A DNA stretch of 25,401 bases from CAADGY01 sp900696665. Lineage in GTDB: Bacteria > Acidobacteriota > Terriglobia > Bryobacterales > Bryobacteraceae. Location: NCBI GenBank assembly GCA_035063885.1, contig JAPSFM010000076.1, forward strand, positions 1 through 25,401, written 5' to 3'. The notes beneath the pieces were generated by a model, which ran no database searches, had not been told where the DNA came from, and was given only the letters and a program-made list of their open reading frames with translations. A program made the translations under genes and the position numbers. This document shows, one piece after another, positions 14,850 through 23,723 of the stretch. The first letter of the stretch is position 1, and each line of letters opens with the position of its first letter.

Positions 14850-16865
14850 ATGAACGGTGCAAGGTGGTCCCGGCGCGCACTGCTGAAAGCAGCGGTTGCC
14901 GCGCCGGCGGTTGTGGTGGCGGGTCCGGCGCGGGCGGTGGAGCTGGCGGCGCCGGAGTGGATCGCACCCGGCAAGCTACGCTGGGTGTGGGCGCTTTGGG
15001 AGCCCATCGAGATGTACACCCGGGGCGGCTACGGCGCGGGTATCGGCGACGGGCGGGCCACCGGGCACTGGGTTCGCAAGTGGTACGAGCGCATGTTCGG
15101 TGACGAGATCCTGGACAAGCTCGCAGCGCTCGGCGTCAACCTGGTGAGCACGCAGTTCTACAAGGGATTCGGTTTGAAGGCGGAAGCCGCCGCGATGGCC
15201 CGTGTCAAGGACTTCACGCGACGGGCGCACGCCCGCGGCATCCGCGTGCTGGGCTACCACCAGTTCAGCACCGTGATCTACGAGACCATGCTGGACGAGG
15301 CTCCCCACCTGGCGGACTGGATCCAGCGCGACGCCGCCGGAAAGATGCGCACTTACGGCAGCGCTACGTGGCGCTGGATGGCATGCCCCATCCACGACGA
15401 ATTCATGGCCTACCTGAAGCGCGTGATGGAGCGCTGCCTGATCGACGCCGGCATGGACGGGGTGGAGTTCGACGGCACCAGCTACGAGTGCCACTGCGAA
15501 AAGTGCCAGGCGGCCTTCCGGCAATACTGCGCGGAGCACAACCCGCGGCCACTCGAACGCTTCGGCATCCCGCATTTCCGCCACGCGCGCGTTCCTCCGC
15601 GCTTCGACGCCAAGGACCCGCTGTGCCAGGAGTGGGCGCGTTTCCGCATCCACCTGATGGACCGCCGGCTCCGCGAGATGCGCGAGTTCGTGCACCGGAC
15701 CAAACCGGGAGCCGCGCTGGTCACTTACAGCCACTCGCCCGCGGGCGTGCGCAAGGGCGCCACCCGTAGCCTGCCCGATAACGGCGGCTACATTGACCTC
15801 GGCATCGACGAGAACCACGATATGCCGCAGGTGATGCATGGGGAGCTGGTCACCAAGGTGCGGCGCCTCAAGGAGGGCACCGCCAACAACCGCGTGATTC
15901 TCTCCACCGACTGGCTGCGGAAGCCCGCCGGCGGCATCACCCTGCCGGACGATCCCAAGCCCGTGGAACTCGACATGGCCGAGTGCCTGGCCTGCGGGGG
16001 CCACGTCCTGACGGCTACCTGGGCACTGCGCTCGGGAGATAAGCGCGACGGTTCGGCCTTTTTCGAGCAGCCCGCGTTCCACGAAGCGCTGAAGCGCTAC
16101 ATGGGCTTCGGGCGCGCACGCGAGGAGCTTTATGTGGGCTCGCGGCCGTGCGCCAACGTGTGGATCTATCACTCTCCGGCGTCCCTGAACCTGGACCACG
16201 GCGTGGCGTACAACAGCGTAATGGGTTTCGAGCAGGCGCTGCTGGGGCGCGTGGCGTGGCGCATCGCGAAGCCCCGCCATCTTCCGGAGCTGGGTGCGTG
16301 CGACGTGCTGATCGTGGCTAACCAGACCTGTCTCGCCGCATCGGAGTGCGCGGCCATTCGCGCCGCGGCCGGGCGAGGCTGCGGGGTAGTCGTCACGGGC
16401 GCGACCGGCGACTGCGATGAAAACTTCCGGCAGCGCGAAACGACTGAATTACAGGATCTGCGGGAGAAACCGAACGTGCGCTACTTCGCGAAGTGCCCCG
16501 CGGCAACGAAGCAGACCGCGTCCCCCATGCATCCCACCATGCCGGAGGCGGCCGCGGAGATCGTGAAGACGGTGGTGGAGATGGCGCGCGAGGGAGTGGC
16601 CGCCGAACTGGCGGGCGGCGACCCGCGGCAGCCGCTGGCGTTCGTGGACGTGTACCGCGTCAACCAAGCCGCCGTGGCCCACGTGGTGTACTACGGCGAC
16701 GGCCGGCCCGAGGGCTTCCGGCTGCGCGTGGCGCGGTGGCTGGCGTCCGGCAGGCCGGTGCTCTATTCCCCACACCTGGACGCGCCGGTTCCCTTGGCCG
16801 CGACCGGCGGCTGGGTCGATCTGCCGGCTACCTTCGGCCGCTATGCGGCGGTGCAGTTTTCATAA
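14850..16865 (+). CDS. Tat-exported TIM-barrel glycosidase-like protein A with GATase-like domain (GH42-like layout)
   Basis: 671 aa. The N-terminus has a twin-arginine motif (WSRRALLK) and hydrophobic stretch, with AxA near 27-29. Residues about 40-420 look like a TIM barrel. DGVEFDG (204-209 region, Glu206, Asp208) is followed by a CxCxxC cluster (Cys214, 216, 219), as in GH42-like enzymes, and ENHD (Glu321, Asp324) could hold another catalytic acid. Residues about 430-550 resemble the GATase-like/beta-galactosidase trimerisation domain (CDVLIVANQTCL, GRGCGVVVTGATG). Clear cytoplasmic assignment is excluded by the signal. GGGAGG lies just before the ATG. Copy B follows immediately and is very similar, and copy C is a distant relative. 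I infer a glycoside hydrolase, possibly on a galactoside- or uronate-containing glycan, but cannot name the family. Confidence 0.8.
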   Translation: MNGARWSRRALLKAAVAAPAVVVAGPARAVELAAPEWIAPGKLRWVWALWEPIEMYTRGGYGAGIGDGRATGHWVRKWYERMFGDEILDKLAALGVNLVSTQFYKGFGLKAEAAAMARVKDFTRRAHARGIRVLGYHQFSTVIYETMLDEAPHLADWIQRDAAGKMRTYGSATWRWMACPIHDEFMAYLKRVMERCLIDAGMDGVEFDGTSYECHCEKCQAAFRQYCAEHNPRPLERFGIPHFRHARVPPRFDAKDPLCQEWARFRIHLMDRRLREMREFVHRTKPGAALVTYSHSPAGVRKGATRSLPDNGGYIDLGIDENHDMPQVMHGELVTKVRRLKEGTANNRVILSTDWLRKPAGGITLPDDPKPVELDMAECLACGGHVLTATWALRSGDKRDGSAFFEQPAFHEALKRYMGFGRAREELYVGSRPCANVWIYHSPASLNLDHGVAYNSVMGFEQALLGRVAWRIAKPRHLPELGACDVLIVANQTCLAASECAAIRAAAGRGCGVVVTGATGDCDENFRQRETTELQDLREKPNVRYFAKCPAATKQTASPMHPTMPEAAAEIVKTVVEMAREGVAAELAGGDPRQPLAFVDVYRVNQAAVAHVVYYGDGRPEGFRLRVARWLASGRPVLYSPHLDAPVPLAATGGWVDLPATFGRYAAVQFS

Positions 16866-16878
16866 AAAAGGAGATGGG

Positions 16879-18906
16879 ATGATTTCTTCAGCGAATCCGC
16901 AGTGGTCCCGGCGCGCATGGCTCCGGAGCGCTATGGCCGTGCCGGCCGCCGGCATGCTCGTATTTCGTTCCGCAGAGGGCGCCGTGGCGGCGCCGGACTG
17001 GATCGCCCCGGGCAAGCTGCGCTGGGTCTGGGCGTTGTGGGAGCCGATCGAGTTGTACGCGCGGGGCGGGTCCGCGGCCGGCATCGGCGACGGCCGCGCC
17101 ACCGGCCACTGGGTGCGCAAGTGGTACGAGCGCATGCACAGCGACGAGATCCTCGACAAGCTCGCCGCCGCCGGCGTGAACGTGGTGAGCACCCACTTCT
17201 ACAAGGGCTTCGGATTGAAAGCCGAGGCCGCCGAAATGGAGCGCGCGGCCGATTACACGCGGCGCGCACACGCCCGCGGCATCCGGGTGCTCGGCTACCA
17301 CCAGTTCAGCACCGTCATCCCGGAGACCATGCTCGACGAGGTGCCCAACCTCGCCGATTGGATTCAGCGCAAAGCGGACGGCACGATGGCTACCTACGGG
17401 AGTGCCTACTGGCGCTGGAAGGCCTGCCCCATCCACGACGACTTCATCACTTACCTGAAGGGTGTGATGGATCGCTGCCTCATCGACGCCGATATGGACG
17501 GGGTGGAGTTCGACGGTACCAGCTACGAGTGCTGGTGCGACAAGTGCCAGGCGGCCTTTCGGGAGTACCTGGCAAAGCACAACCCGCAGCCGCTCGAGCG
17601 CTTCGGCATCCCGCATTTTCGCCACGCACGCGTCCCCCCACGCTATGACCGCAAGGACCCGCTGTGGCAGGAATGGGTCCGCTTCCGCATCGACCTGATG
17701 GGCCGGCGCCTGCGCGAGATGCGCGCCTACGTCCACCAGAAGAAGCCCAGCGCCGCTCTGGTGACCTACGAGGACTGCCCGGCGCTATGGCGCAAGGATC
17801 GCACGCGCCTGCTGCCGGACCAAGGCGACTACCTCGACCTCTCAGTCGCCGAGAGCCACGACATGCCGCAGGTGCGCGACGGCGAGTTGGTCACCAAGGT
17901 CCGCCACCTCAAAGAGGGCACAGCTATCAGGCAGGTCGTGCTTTCTACCGACTGGCTCTCCTCTCCCAAGACCGGAATCTCGCTGCCCAAGGACCCGAAG
18001 CCCGTGGAACTCGACATGGCCGAATGCCTTGCTTGCGGCGGCCATGTCCTCACCGCCACATGGTCACTGCGCTCCGGAGATAAGCGCGACGGTTCGGCTT
18101 TCTTCGAGCAGCCCGCTTTCCACGCCACCCTGAAGCGCTACATGGGCTTCTCCCGTGACCACGAAGATCTGTACGTGGGATCCGAAGCCTGCGCCAACGT
18201 GTGGGTCTATCATTCGCTCGAGTCCCTGGCCTTCGACCATACGACGTCTTACAACAGCGTGCTGGGTTTCGAGCAGGCGCTGCTGGGGCGCATCGCCTAC
18301 CGCGTGGCCAAGGAGGCGCACCTTACTTCTCTTGGTCCGCGGGACGTCCTCATCGTGGCGAACCAGACCTGTCTCGCCGAGCGCGAGTGCCGCGCCATTC
18401 GCGCGGCGGTGCACCGCGGCTGCGGCCTAGTCCTCACGGGCCGCAGTTCCGAGTGCGATGAGAACTTCCGCCAGCGCGAGAAACCAGCGCTCGAGGATCT
18501 GCAATCAGCGCCGCGCGTGCGCTACTTCGCCAGATGCCCGGGCGCGACCAAACAAACGCAGCCTTCCATGCACGCCATGATGCCTTCGGACCCGGCGCTC
18601 ATCGTGACGACCGTAGTGGAACTGGCGCGGCAGGGGCCGGCGGTTGAACTGGCAGGTGGCGACGAGCGCCAGCCGCTGGCCTTCGTCGATATCTACAGGA
18701 CCGCCCAGGGGTACGTGGCCCACGTAGTCTATTACGGCGACGGTGAGCCCAGGGGGTACCGGCTGCGCGTCGCCAACTGGCTGACCTCCGGCAAGCCGTT
18801 GCTCTATTCGCCGCACCTCACCGCGCCGGTTCCGCTGGCGGCGGCTAACGGCTGGATTGAACTACCCCCGACTTTCGGCCGCTACGCCGCGATTCGATTT
18901 TCTTAA
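16879..18906 (+). CDS. Tat-exported TIM-barrel glycosidase-like protein B, tandem paralogue of A
   Basis: 675 aa. It aligns with protein A without gaps over the N-terminal barrel and is strikingly similar throughout, so the two arose by tandem duplication. It keeps the twin-arginine signal (WSRRAWLR), Glu210/Asp212 in DGVEFDGT, Cys218/220/223, the ESHD motif (Glu325) and the GATase-like part (RDVLIVANQTCL). Differences cluster in loops, for example WRWKACP against WRWMACP and AESHD against DENHD, so substrate preference may have diverged. The start is ATG 16879, with AAGGAG just upstream; the frame is open a further 12 codons but those lie in the end of gene A. Regulation is that of the shared operon. 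Confidence 0.8.
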   Translation: MISSANPQWSRRAWLRSAMAVPAAGMLVFRSAEGAVAAPDWIAPGKLRWVWALWEPIELYARGGSAAGIGDGRATGHWVRKWYERMHSDEILDKLAAAGVNVVSTHFYKGFGLKAEAAEMERAADYTRRAHARGIRVLGYHQFSTVIPETMLDEVPNLADWIQRKADGTMATYGSAYWRWKACPIHDDFITYLKGVMDRCLIDADMDGVEFDGTSYECWCDKCQAAFREYLAKHNPQPLERFGIPHFRHARVPPRYDRKDPLWQEWVRFRIDLMGRRLREMRAYVHQKKPSAALVTYEDCPALWRKDRTRLLPDQGDYLDLSVAESHDMPQVRDGELVTKVRHLKEGTAIRQVVLSTDWLSSPKTGISLPKDPKPVELDMAECLACGGHVLTATWSLRSGDKRDGSAFFEQPAFHATLKRYMGFSRDHEDLYVGSEACANVWVYHSLESLAFDHTTSYNSVLGFEQALLGRIAYRVAKEAHLTSLGPRDVLIVANQTCLAERECRAIRAAVHRGCGLVLTGRSSECDENFRQREKPALEDLQSAPRVRYFARCPGATKQTQPSMHAMMPSDPALIVTTVVELARQGPAVELAGGDERQPLAFVDIYRTAQGYVAHVVYYGDGEPRGYRLRVANWLTSGKPLLYSPHLTAPVPLAAANGWIELPPTFGRYAAIRFS

Positions 18907-18918
18907 ACGGAGTGGAGT

Positions 18919-20997
18919 ATGCGTACTCTGATCGCTGTTTTTCTGCTGGCCGCCTCGCTCGCGAGCGGTAAGGTTATTTTCAAAGAACCGGAGTGGTGGG
19001 ACCGGGGCGTCGTTTTCGTCGGTAACTGGGAGCCGCTCAACGTGCGGCTGCGGTACGGCAGGGACGCCGTGACCGGCGGGGAGTTGCCCGTCAACGTCAT
19101 CGACCGTTACATGCGGGAGCACTCCGAAGAGACCGTCCTCAAGCTGAAGGAAGCGGGTGTGAATCTCATCATCGCCCACTTCTACAAGATGGGGCTCGAG
19201 GCGGACCGTGAAGAAATCGAGCTCACCAGGAAGCTCGGCGAGCTGTGCCACAAGCACGGGATGAAGCTGGGGGTTTACATCGGCGACACTATCTATGCCG
19301 ATACCATGCTACGCGACAATCCCAAGGCGCGCGAGTGGCTGCTCTACATGGAGAACGGCGACTCGGTACGCTACGGCGGCCAGACCTTCCGGCATCGCGT
19401 GGACTTCAACCATCCGGGCTACGTAGAGCACATCAAGAACGTCATCCGGGTGGCTGTTGAGGAGGTCAAAGCGGACCTCATCCACTTCGACAACGTGCTG
19501 CGCGGCCGGCCTCCGTTCACCGGCAATACTCCGGAGATCAACCGCCGCTTCCACGAGTTCCTCCGCGGCAAGTACACGCCCGAACAGTTGAAGCAGCGCT
19601 TCGGCTTCTCCGATATTTCGAACGTGCGGGTACCGTCGTGGTCCGGCATCGCCGATCCTGCAGGCGTTACGATCATCACCGACCCCATGGTCCAGGAGTG
19701 GACCGACTTCCGCTGTCACGATCTGGCCGACTACTACGGCAAGCTGGCCGCGCACATCCGCAGTCTGAATCCGAACGTGATAGTGGAGCTGAACCCGCAC
19801 GGCATCAACGGCTCCAATCGCGCATTTCTCTCCGGCGTGGACCACGCACGCCTGGTGCAGCACGGCTCGGTCTTCTGGACCGAGGAGGCGAACGACGCGG
19901 AAGTGGACCCCCAGGGCATCCTGGTTTCGAAGATCCGCTCTCTCAAGGTAGGCCGCAGCTTGAACCGCACGGTATTCATCAAGTGCCGCTTCGTCAACGA
20001 TCCTTCGACGCGCGTCGCCGGCTCCTCGTATAAGCTCCGTATGGCCGAAGCCATGGCCTTCAACCGCAACTGTCTCGGCGACGTAGGCAAGCCGCTGGAT
20101 GTTTATGAAATGCCGGAGGCCGCCAGGAGCTTCGTGCGCTTCTATCACGAGCAGAACCGCCTCTTCCAGGGAACCCGCAACGTGGCCGACGTGGCGGTGC
20201 TGCGCTCGTTCGCCTCCATGGCCTACAACAGCGTGGAGCCGCACCGCGACACCATGCTGATCGAGCAGGTGCTGATTCAGAACAAGGTGCCGTTCGACAT
20301 CATCTTCGACCAGCAGATCGAAAACCTGGGCCGCTACAAGGCCGTCATCCTGGGCAGCCAGGAGTGCCTGCCGGAGAAGGCCATCGAGAAGATACGGGAG
20401 TACGTGCGGAACGGCGGCGGCCTGGTGGCCACGGGGCATACCTCGCTGTTCACGGACTGGCGCCGCGTGCGCCGGGAATACGCGCTTTCCGACGTGCTCG
20501 GCATCCGCTTGCGCACGGGACGGGAACTGCCCATGGCGCAGCGTAGGGCCTTCGGCAAGGGCCGTGCAGCCTACATTCCCACAGTCGTGGCCGCGAAACC
20601 ACTGCCTCCCGCCTCCACGTGGGGGACGCGGGGCTTCGACCGGAGGTTCTGGCACCTGCCGCGAAACGCGGAGGAGATCATGGTCGCGTTGCGCTACGCC
20701 GCGGGGAGCGCCTTCTCGGTGGAGTTCACCGGCGCGCCACTCACCACTGTGGCCGAGTTGACTGAGCAGGCCGCCGGCACCCGCATCCTGCACTGGATCA
20801 ATTACAAGCGCGGGGCCGTCGTGCCGCCCGTAGAAGTCACGATGGCGGTGCCTGAGGGGCGCAAGGTGGGCGGCGTGGAGGCGATTTCGCCGGACCGCGA
20901 GGGCTGGCAGGTGTTGGAGTTCCAAACGGAAGGCGGCCGGATCCGGTTCCGCATGCCGCAGCTTGAGACGTACAACTTGGCGGTGGTCACGTTCTAA
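18919..20997 (+). CDS. Secreted TIM-barrel glycosidase-like protein C, distant paralogue
   Basis: 692 aa with a Sec signal peptide (MRTLIAVFLLAASLASG) instead of a Tat signal. Segments corresponding to A and B are recognisable: GNWEPLNVRLRYG, GVNLIIAHFYKMGL, IHFDN (Asp191) where A has VEFDG, TEEAND (Glu323, Asp326) where A has ENHD, and the GATase-like part (YKAVILGSQECL, NGGGLVATGHTS) at about 430-510. The CxCxxC cluster is missing and the Glu of DGVEFDG is replaced by His, so the E-x-x-D motif is the best shared catalytic candidate. The C-terminal part (about 590-692) is beta-rich. A GGAG Shine-Dalgarno lies before the ATG, 12 nt after gene B. It is probably a glycoside hydrolase with a GH42-like layout; its family is unresolved. 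Confidence 0.78.
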   Translation: MRTLIAVFLLAASLASGKVIFKEPEWWDRGVVFVGNWEPLNVRLRYGRDAVTGGELPVNVIDRYMREHSEETVLKLKEAGVNLIIAHFYKMGLEADREEIELTRKLGELCHKHGMKLGVYIGDTIYADTMLRDNPKAREWLLYMENGDSVRYGGQTFRHRVDFNHPGYVEHIKNVIRVAVEEVKADLIHFDNVLRGRPPFTGNTPEINRRFHEFLRGKYTPEQLKQRFGFSDISNVRVPSWSGIADPAGVTIITDPMVQEWTDFRCHDLADYYGKLAAHIRSLNPNVIVELNPHGINGSNRAFLSGVDHARLVQHGSVFWTEEANDAEVDPQGILVSKIRSLKVGRSLNRTVFIKCRFVNDPSTRVAGSSYKLRMAEAMAFNRNCLGDVGKPLDVYEMPEAARSFVRFYHEQNRLFQGTRNVADVAVLRSFASMAYNSVEPHRDTMLIEQVLIQNKVPFDIIFDQQIENLGRYKAVILGSQECLPEKAIEKIREYVRNGGGLVATGHTSLFTDWRRVRREYALSDVLGIRLRTGRELPMAQRRAFGKGRAAYIPTVVAAKPLPPASTWGTRGFDRRFWHLPRNAEEIMVALRYAAGSAFSVEFTGAPLTTVAELTEQAAGTRILHWINYKRGAVVPPVEVTMAVPEGRKVGGVEAISPDREGWQVLEFQTEGGRIRFRMPQLETYNLAVVTF

Positions 20998-21044
20998 CAC
21001 CACTGCAGCGCAGATACTTTGAAATCTTGCAAGAGGTCTAGCAC

Positions 21045-22361
21045 ATGCATTTATCAGTAGGTCGGCTGGCGATCCTTTTGTGCGGATCCGGCTTCTTCGG
21101 TGGGGCGCTGGCGCAGCACCCTGCGGCGACCCTAGGCTACAAGATCGTTCCCATGCGCCATTACCGTTTCAGTACGGTACATAAAGACGCCCAGATGTGG
21201 AGCGCCATGTACGTGGCGTCGAACGGGAAGATCTACGTCGGGCTCTGCACACACGCTGATAGCGCCAATGTTTACGAGTTCGATCCCGCCGCCTCCCGGA
21301 TGCGGCACCTCGCCAACATCGCGGCACTCTCCGGCGAGCGGGGGCGCGGGATCTGGACGAACGGCAAGATCCACGTCCAAATGCAGGAGCTGGACGGCTA
21401 CATCTATTTTGGCTCGCTCAGCGAAGACAACGGTCCACCGGCCATCGACGCATCGAGCTATCGCGGGCCCTACTGGTATCGCATTGAGATGAAGACCGGA
21501 AAGGTGGAGCAGCTCAGCCGCATCAACAGTTTCTGGGGCCTGCTGGGGCAGACCATGGACAAGAAGCGCCGCCTGATCTACGGTCTCAGCGAAAACGGGC
21601 ACCTTTACCGATACCGCATCGATAAGGGCTGGACCGAAGACCTCGGCCGCGTGGACAACTGGGACATCTGCCGCACCATCTTCTCCGATGACGAAGGCAA
21701 CGTCTACGGAAGCTACCCGCCGGGTCGCATCTGGAAGTACGACGCCGCGAGCGACCGCGTGCTAGACCTCGAGAACACCGTACTCCCCATCATCAACCAG
21801 TCCCGCACCATGGCCAACCCTATGCTAGACCGCAAGGCGCAGTGGCGCATCGTGGAGTGGGACCCTACCGACCGTGCCGCCTACGGGATCATCGGCGGCA
21901 GCAACCTGCTGTTCCGATTCGAGCCGCACGCGGGGCCGGAGGGCAAGGTCACGTCGCTGGCGATGATGCTGCCGCACCGCATCGAAAAAGGCGACACCAT
22001 GGACTATCCGCCCGCCACCCTCACCCTGACCATGGACCGCAAGCTGCGGCGCCTCTACTACATGCCGGTGACGGCGGGCGACTTCGACTACGGCGCCGTG
22101 AGCCGCGACCTGCCGGCCTATTCGCTGATCATGTCCTACGACCTCAAGACCCGCGAGCGGGCGGAAATCGGCCTGGCGCGCGCCGCCGACGGCCGCTACG
22201 CCTACGGCATGGGCGGCGCCAAGACCGACAGCGAGGGCCGGCTGTGGTTCGTCGGCGCCTTCGAGGAACCCGACCCCAAATTCGCCGCCGGCAAGATCCA
22301 GGGCAAGTACCCCTACAGCCTCGGCCTCGGCGTTTACGATCCGGAGGAGCAAACTCGGTGA
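21045..22361 (+). CDS. Secreted beta-propeller protein B, function unresolved
   Basis: 438 aa with a signal peptide (hydrophobic 6-22, cleavage after ALA at 21-23). Propeller-type repeats continue to the end, for example NGKIYVG at 60-66, DGYIYFGS at 117-124, RRLIYGLSENGHLYRY and SNLLFRFEP. The stretch GKIHVQMQELDG with His110 corresponds to GKSHVNF in propeller A. It shares with A the order 'R-rich turn, LYG/IYG, S, aromatic strand, DLG', so the two are related. It is separated from glycosidase-like C by 47 nt, with AAGAGG before the start, and overlaps propeller C by one base. Its function is unknown; a role as polysaccharide lyase or glycan-binding protein is possible given the fold and context. 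Confidence 0.82.
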   Translation: MHLSVGRLAILLCGSGFFGGALAQHPAATLGYKIVPMRHYRFSTVHKDAQMWSAMYVASNGKIYVGLCTHADSANVYEFDPAASRMRHLANIAALSGERGRGIWTNGKIHVQMQELDGYIYFGSLSEDNGPPAIDASSYRGPYWYRIEMKTGKVEQLSRINSFWGLLGQTMDKKRRLIYGLSENGHLYRYRIDKGWTEDLGRVDNWDICRTIFSDDEGNVYGSYPPGRIWKYDAASDRVLDLENTVLPIINQSRTMANPMLDRKAQWRIVEWDPTDRAAYGIIGGSNLLFRFEPHAGPEGKVTSLAMMLPHRIEKGDTMDYPPATLTLTMDRKLRRLYYMPVTAGDFDYGAVSRDLPAYSLIMSYDLKTRERAEIGLARAADGRYAYGMGGAKTDSEGRLWFVGAFEEPDPKFAAGKIQGKYPYSLGLGVYDPEEQTR

Positions 22362-23716
22362 TGAGACACACAACTACACTGGCGATTGTGCTGCTCGCTC
22401 CGGGCGCCGCCTCCTCGCAGCAGTGGGTAAACCCGAACTTTGACACCCAGCGGCTCGATTACCGCGATCTTGGCTATCCCACGCAGAACCTCATTCCCGC
22501 GGACAACAGCCGCATCACCGCGTTGCTCGCGCACTCCAACGGCCATGTCTACGGGGCCACCAGTGGGCGTACCCAGGCCTACCTGTTCTTCTTCAACCGC
22601 TATATCAACAAGGTGCGCCCGCTCGGCCGCATCGCCGAAGAGAAGGGCGTGTTCCATACGCTGGTCGAAGGCAGGGACGGCCGAATCTATATCGGCACCG
22701 GGCTCAACCAGCTCCAGCAGGTTCAACTCACTCAGGACTTCCCGGTGGAGCAGGACGGCGTCGAGCTGCAGCTATGGAAGGACATCCGTAAGCCCTACCA
22801 GAATTACGCCGGCGGGCATATCTACGAGTACGACCCCAAGACCGGCGATGCAAAGACCTACCGCAACAAAGACGCCTGCCCCGTGAAGGATCTCGGCATC
22901 CCGGTTCCCGGCAACAGCGTCTACGCCATGGCCCTCGGTCCCGACAAGCGCACGCTATACGGTGTCAGCTATCCTGACGCGCACTTCTTCATCTTCGATC
23001 TGGACACCGGAAAGACGCGCGACCTTGGGGAATTTCTCAAGTTCAAGGTTTACGGCGGTCCGGAGCGCGATTGGCGCAGCGTGCCGCGCGCCCTTTACTG
23101 CGACCCCGCCACCGGCAACGTCTACACCTCCGGAGACAACGGCTGGCTCCTGCGATACAGTCGCGGCGCTGACAAGATGGAGCTTACCTATATTCGCCTG
23201 CCCGGCGAATACTGGGAAGGGCTCAGTTCGCGCGATTACCCGGTGGTGGAAAGCTTCGAGCCGGACGGTCATGGCAACGTCTACGCCTCCACCAGCGACG
23301 GCTTCCTCCTGCGGCTCGATCTTGCCGGCGAGCAAGCCACGCTGCTCGGCAAGCCTCGCATCTCGCGCCGCATGCGCGCCATGAAGTCGGGGCGCGACGG
23401 CCTGCTCTACATGATTACCGGGGAGCCCGAGAGAAGCTGCAAGCTGCATACTTACAATCCCTCCACCGGCGGTTTCTCGGAACTCGGAGTTTTCGCCGTG
23501 GACCGCAGCCCCTACTATTCACGGCGCGCCTATCAGTTCGATGCCATGGCGGTGGGGGCCGATGGCACCGTCTTCTGTGGCGAGAGCGACCGCGGCGGAA
23601 AGCTCTTCCTGTACATTCCCGGCCCCGGCTCGTTCAAGGGAGGGCTCAATCCTACCAACCCGCGCATCGAACGCATGCGCCTTGATACACCGGGCCTGAT
23701 CCCGGAGAAGCTATAA
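22361..23716 (+). CDS. Secreted beta-propeller protein C, function unresolved
   Basis: 451 aa with a short signal peptide (MRHTTTLAIVLLAPGAAS). Repeated blade motifs are visible: NGHVYGAT (60-67), DGRIYIGTG (107-115), KRTLYGVSYPDAHFFIFDL followed by TRDLG, GNVYTSGDNGWLLRY and GNVYASTSDGFLLRL. His99 in GVFHTLVEG sits where A and B have their K-x-H. The start is ATG 22361, sharing one base with the stop of propeller B (TGATG), so translation is coupled; GTG 22358 would add one residue. It is closer in blade pattern to A than to standard NHL or Kelch proteins. The conserved 'LYGxSYP' repeat suggests one subfamily for all three propellers. Function not assigned. Confidence 0.82.
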   Translation: MRHTTTLAIVLLAPGAASSQQWVNPNFDTQRLDYRDLGYPTQNLIPADNSRITALLAHSNGHVYGATSGRTQAYLFFFNRYINKVRPLGRIAEEKGVFHTLVEGRDGRIYIGTGLNQLQQVQLTQDFPVEQDGVELQLWKDIRKPYQNYAGGHIYEYDPKTGDAKTYRNKDACPVKDLGIPVPGNSVYAMALGPDKRTLYGVSYPDAHFFIFDLDTGKTRDLGEFLKFKVYGGPERDWRSVPRALYCDPATGNVYTSGDNGWLLRYSRGADKMELTYIRLPGEYWEGLSSRDYPVVESFEPDGHGNVYASTSDGFLLRLDLAGEQATLLGKPRISRRMRAMKSGRDGLLYMITGEPERSCKLHTYNPSTGGFSELGVFAVDRSPYYSRRAYQFDAMAVGADGTVFCGESDRGGKLFLYIPGPGSFKGGLNPTNPRIERMRLDTPGLIPEKL

Positions 23717-23723
23717 GGATTTC

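Noticed and set aside
19309..21003. Long minus-strand open frame opposite glycosidase-like C
   Set aside because: Antisense shadow of a gene with clear signal peptide and domain motifs.
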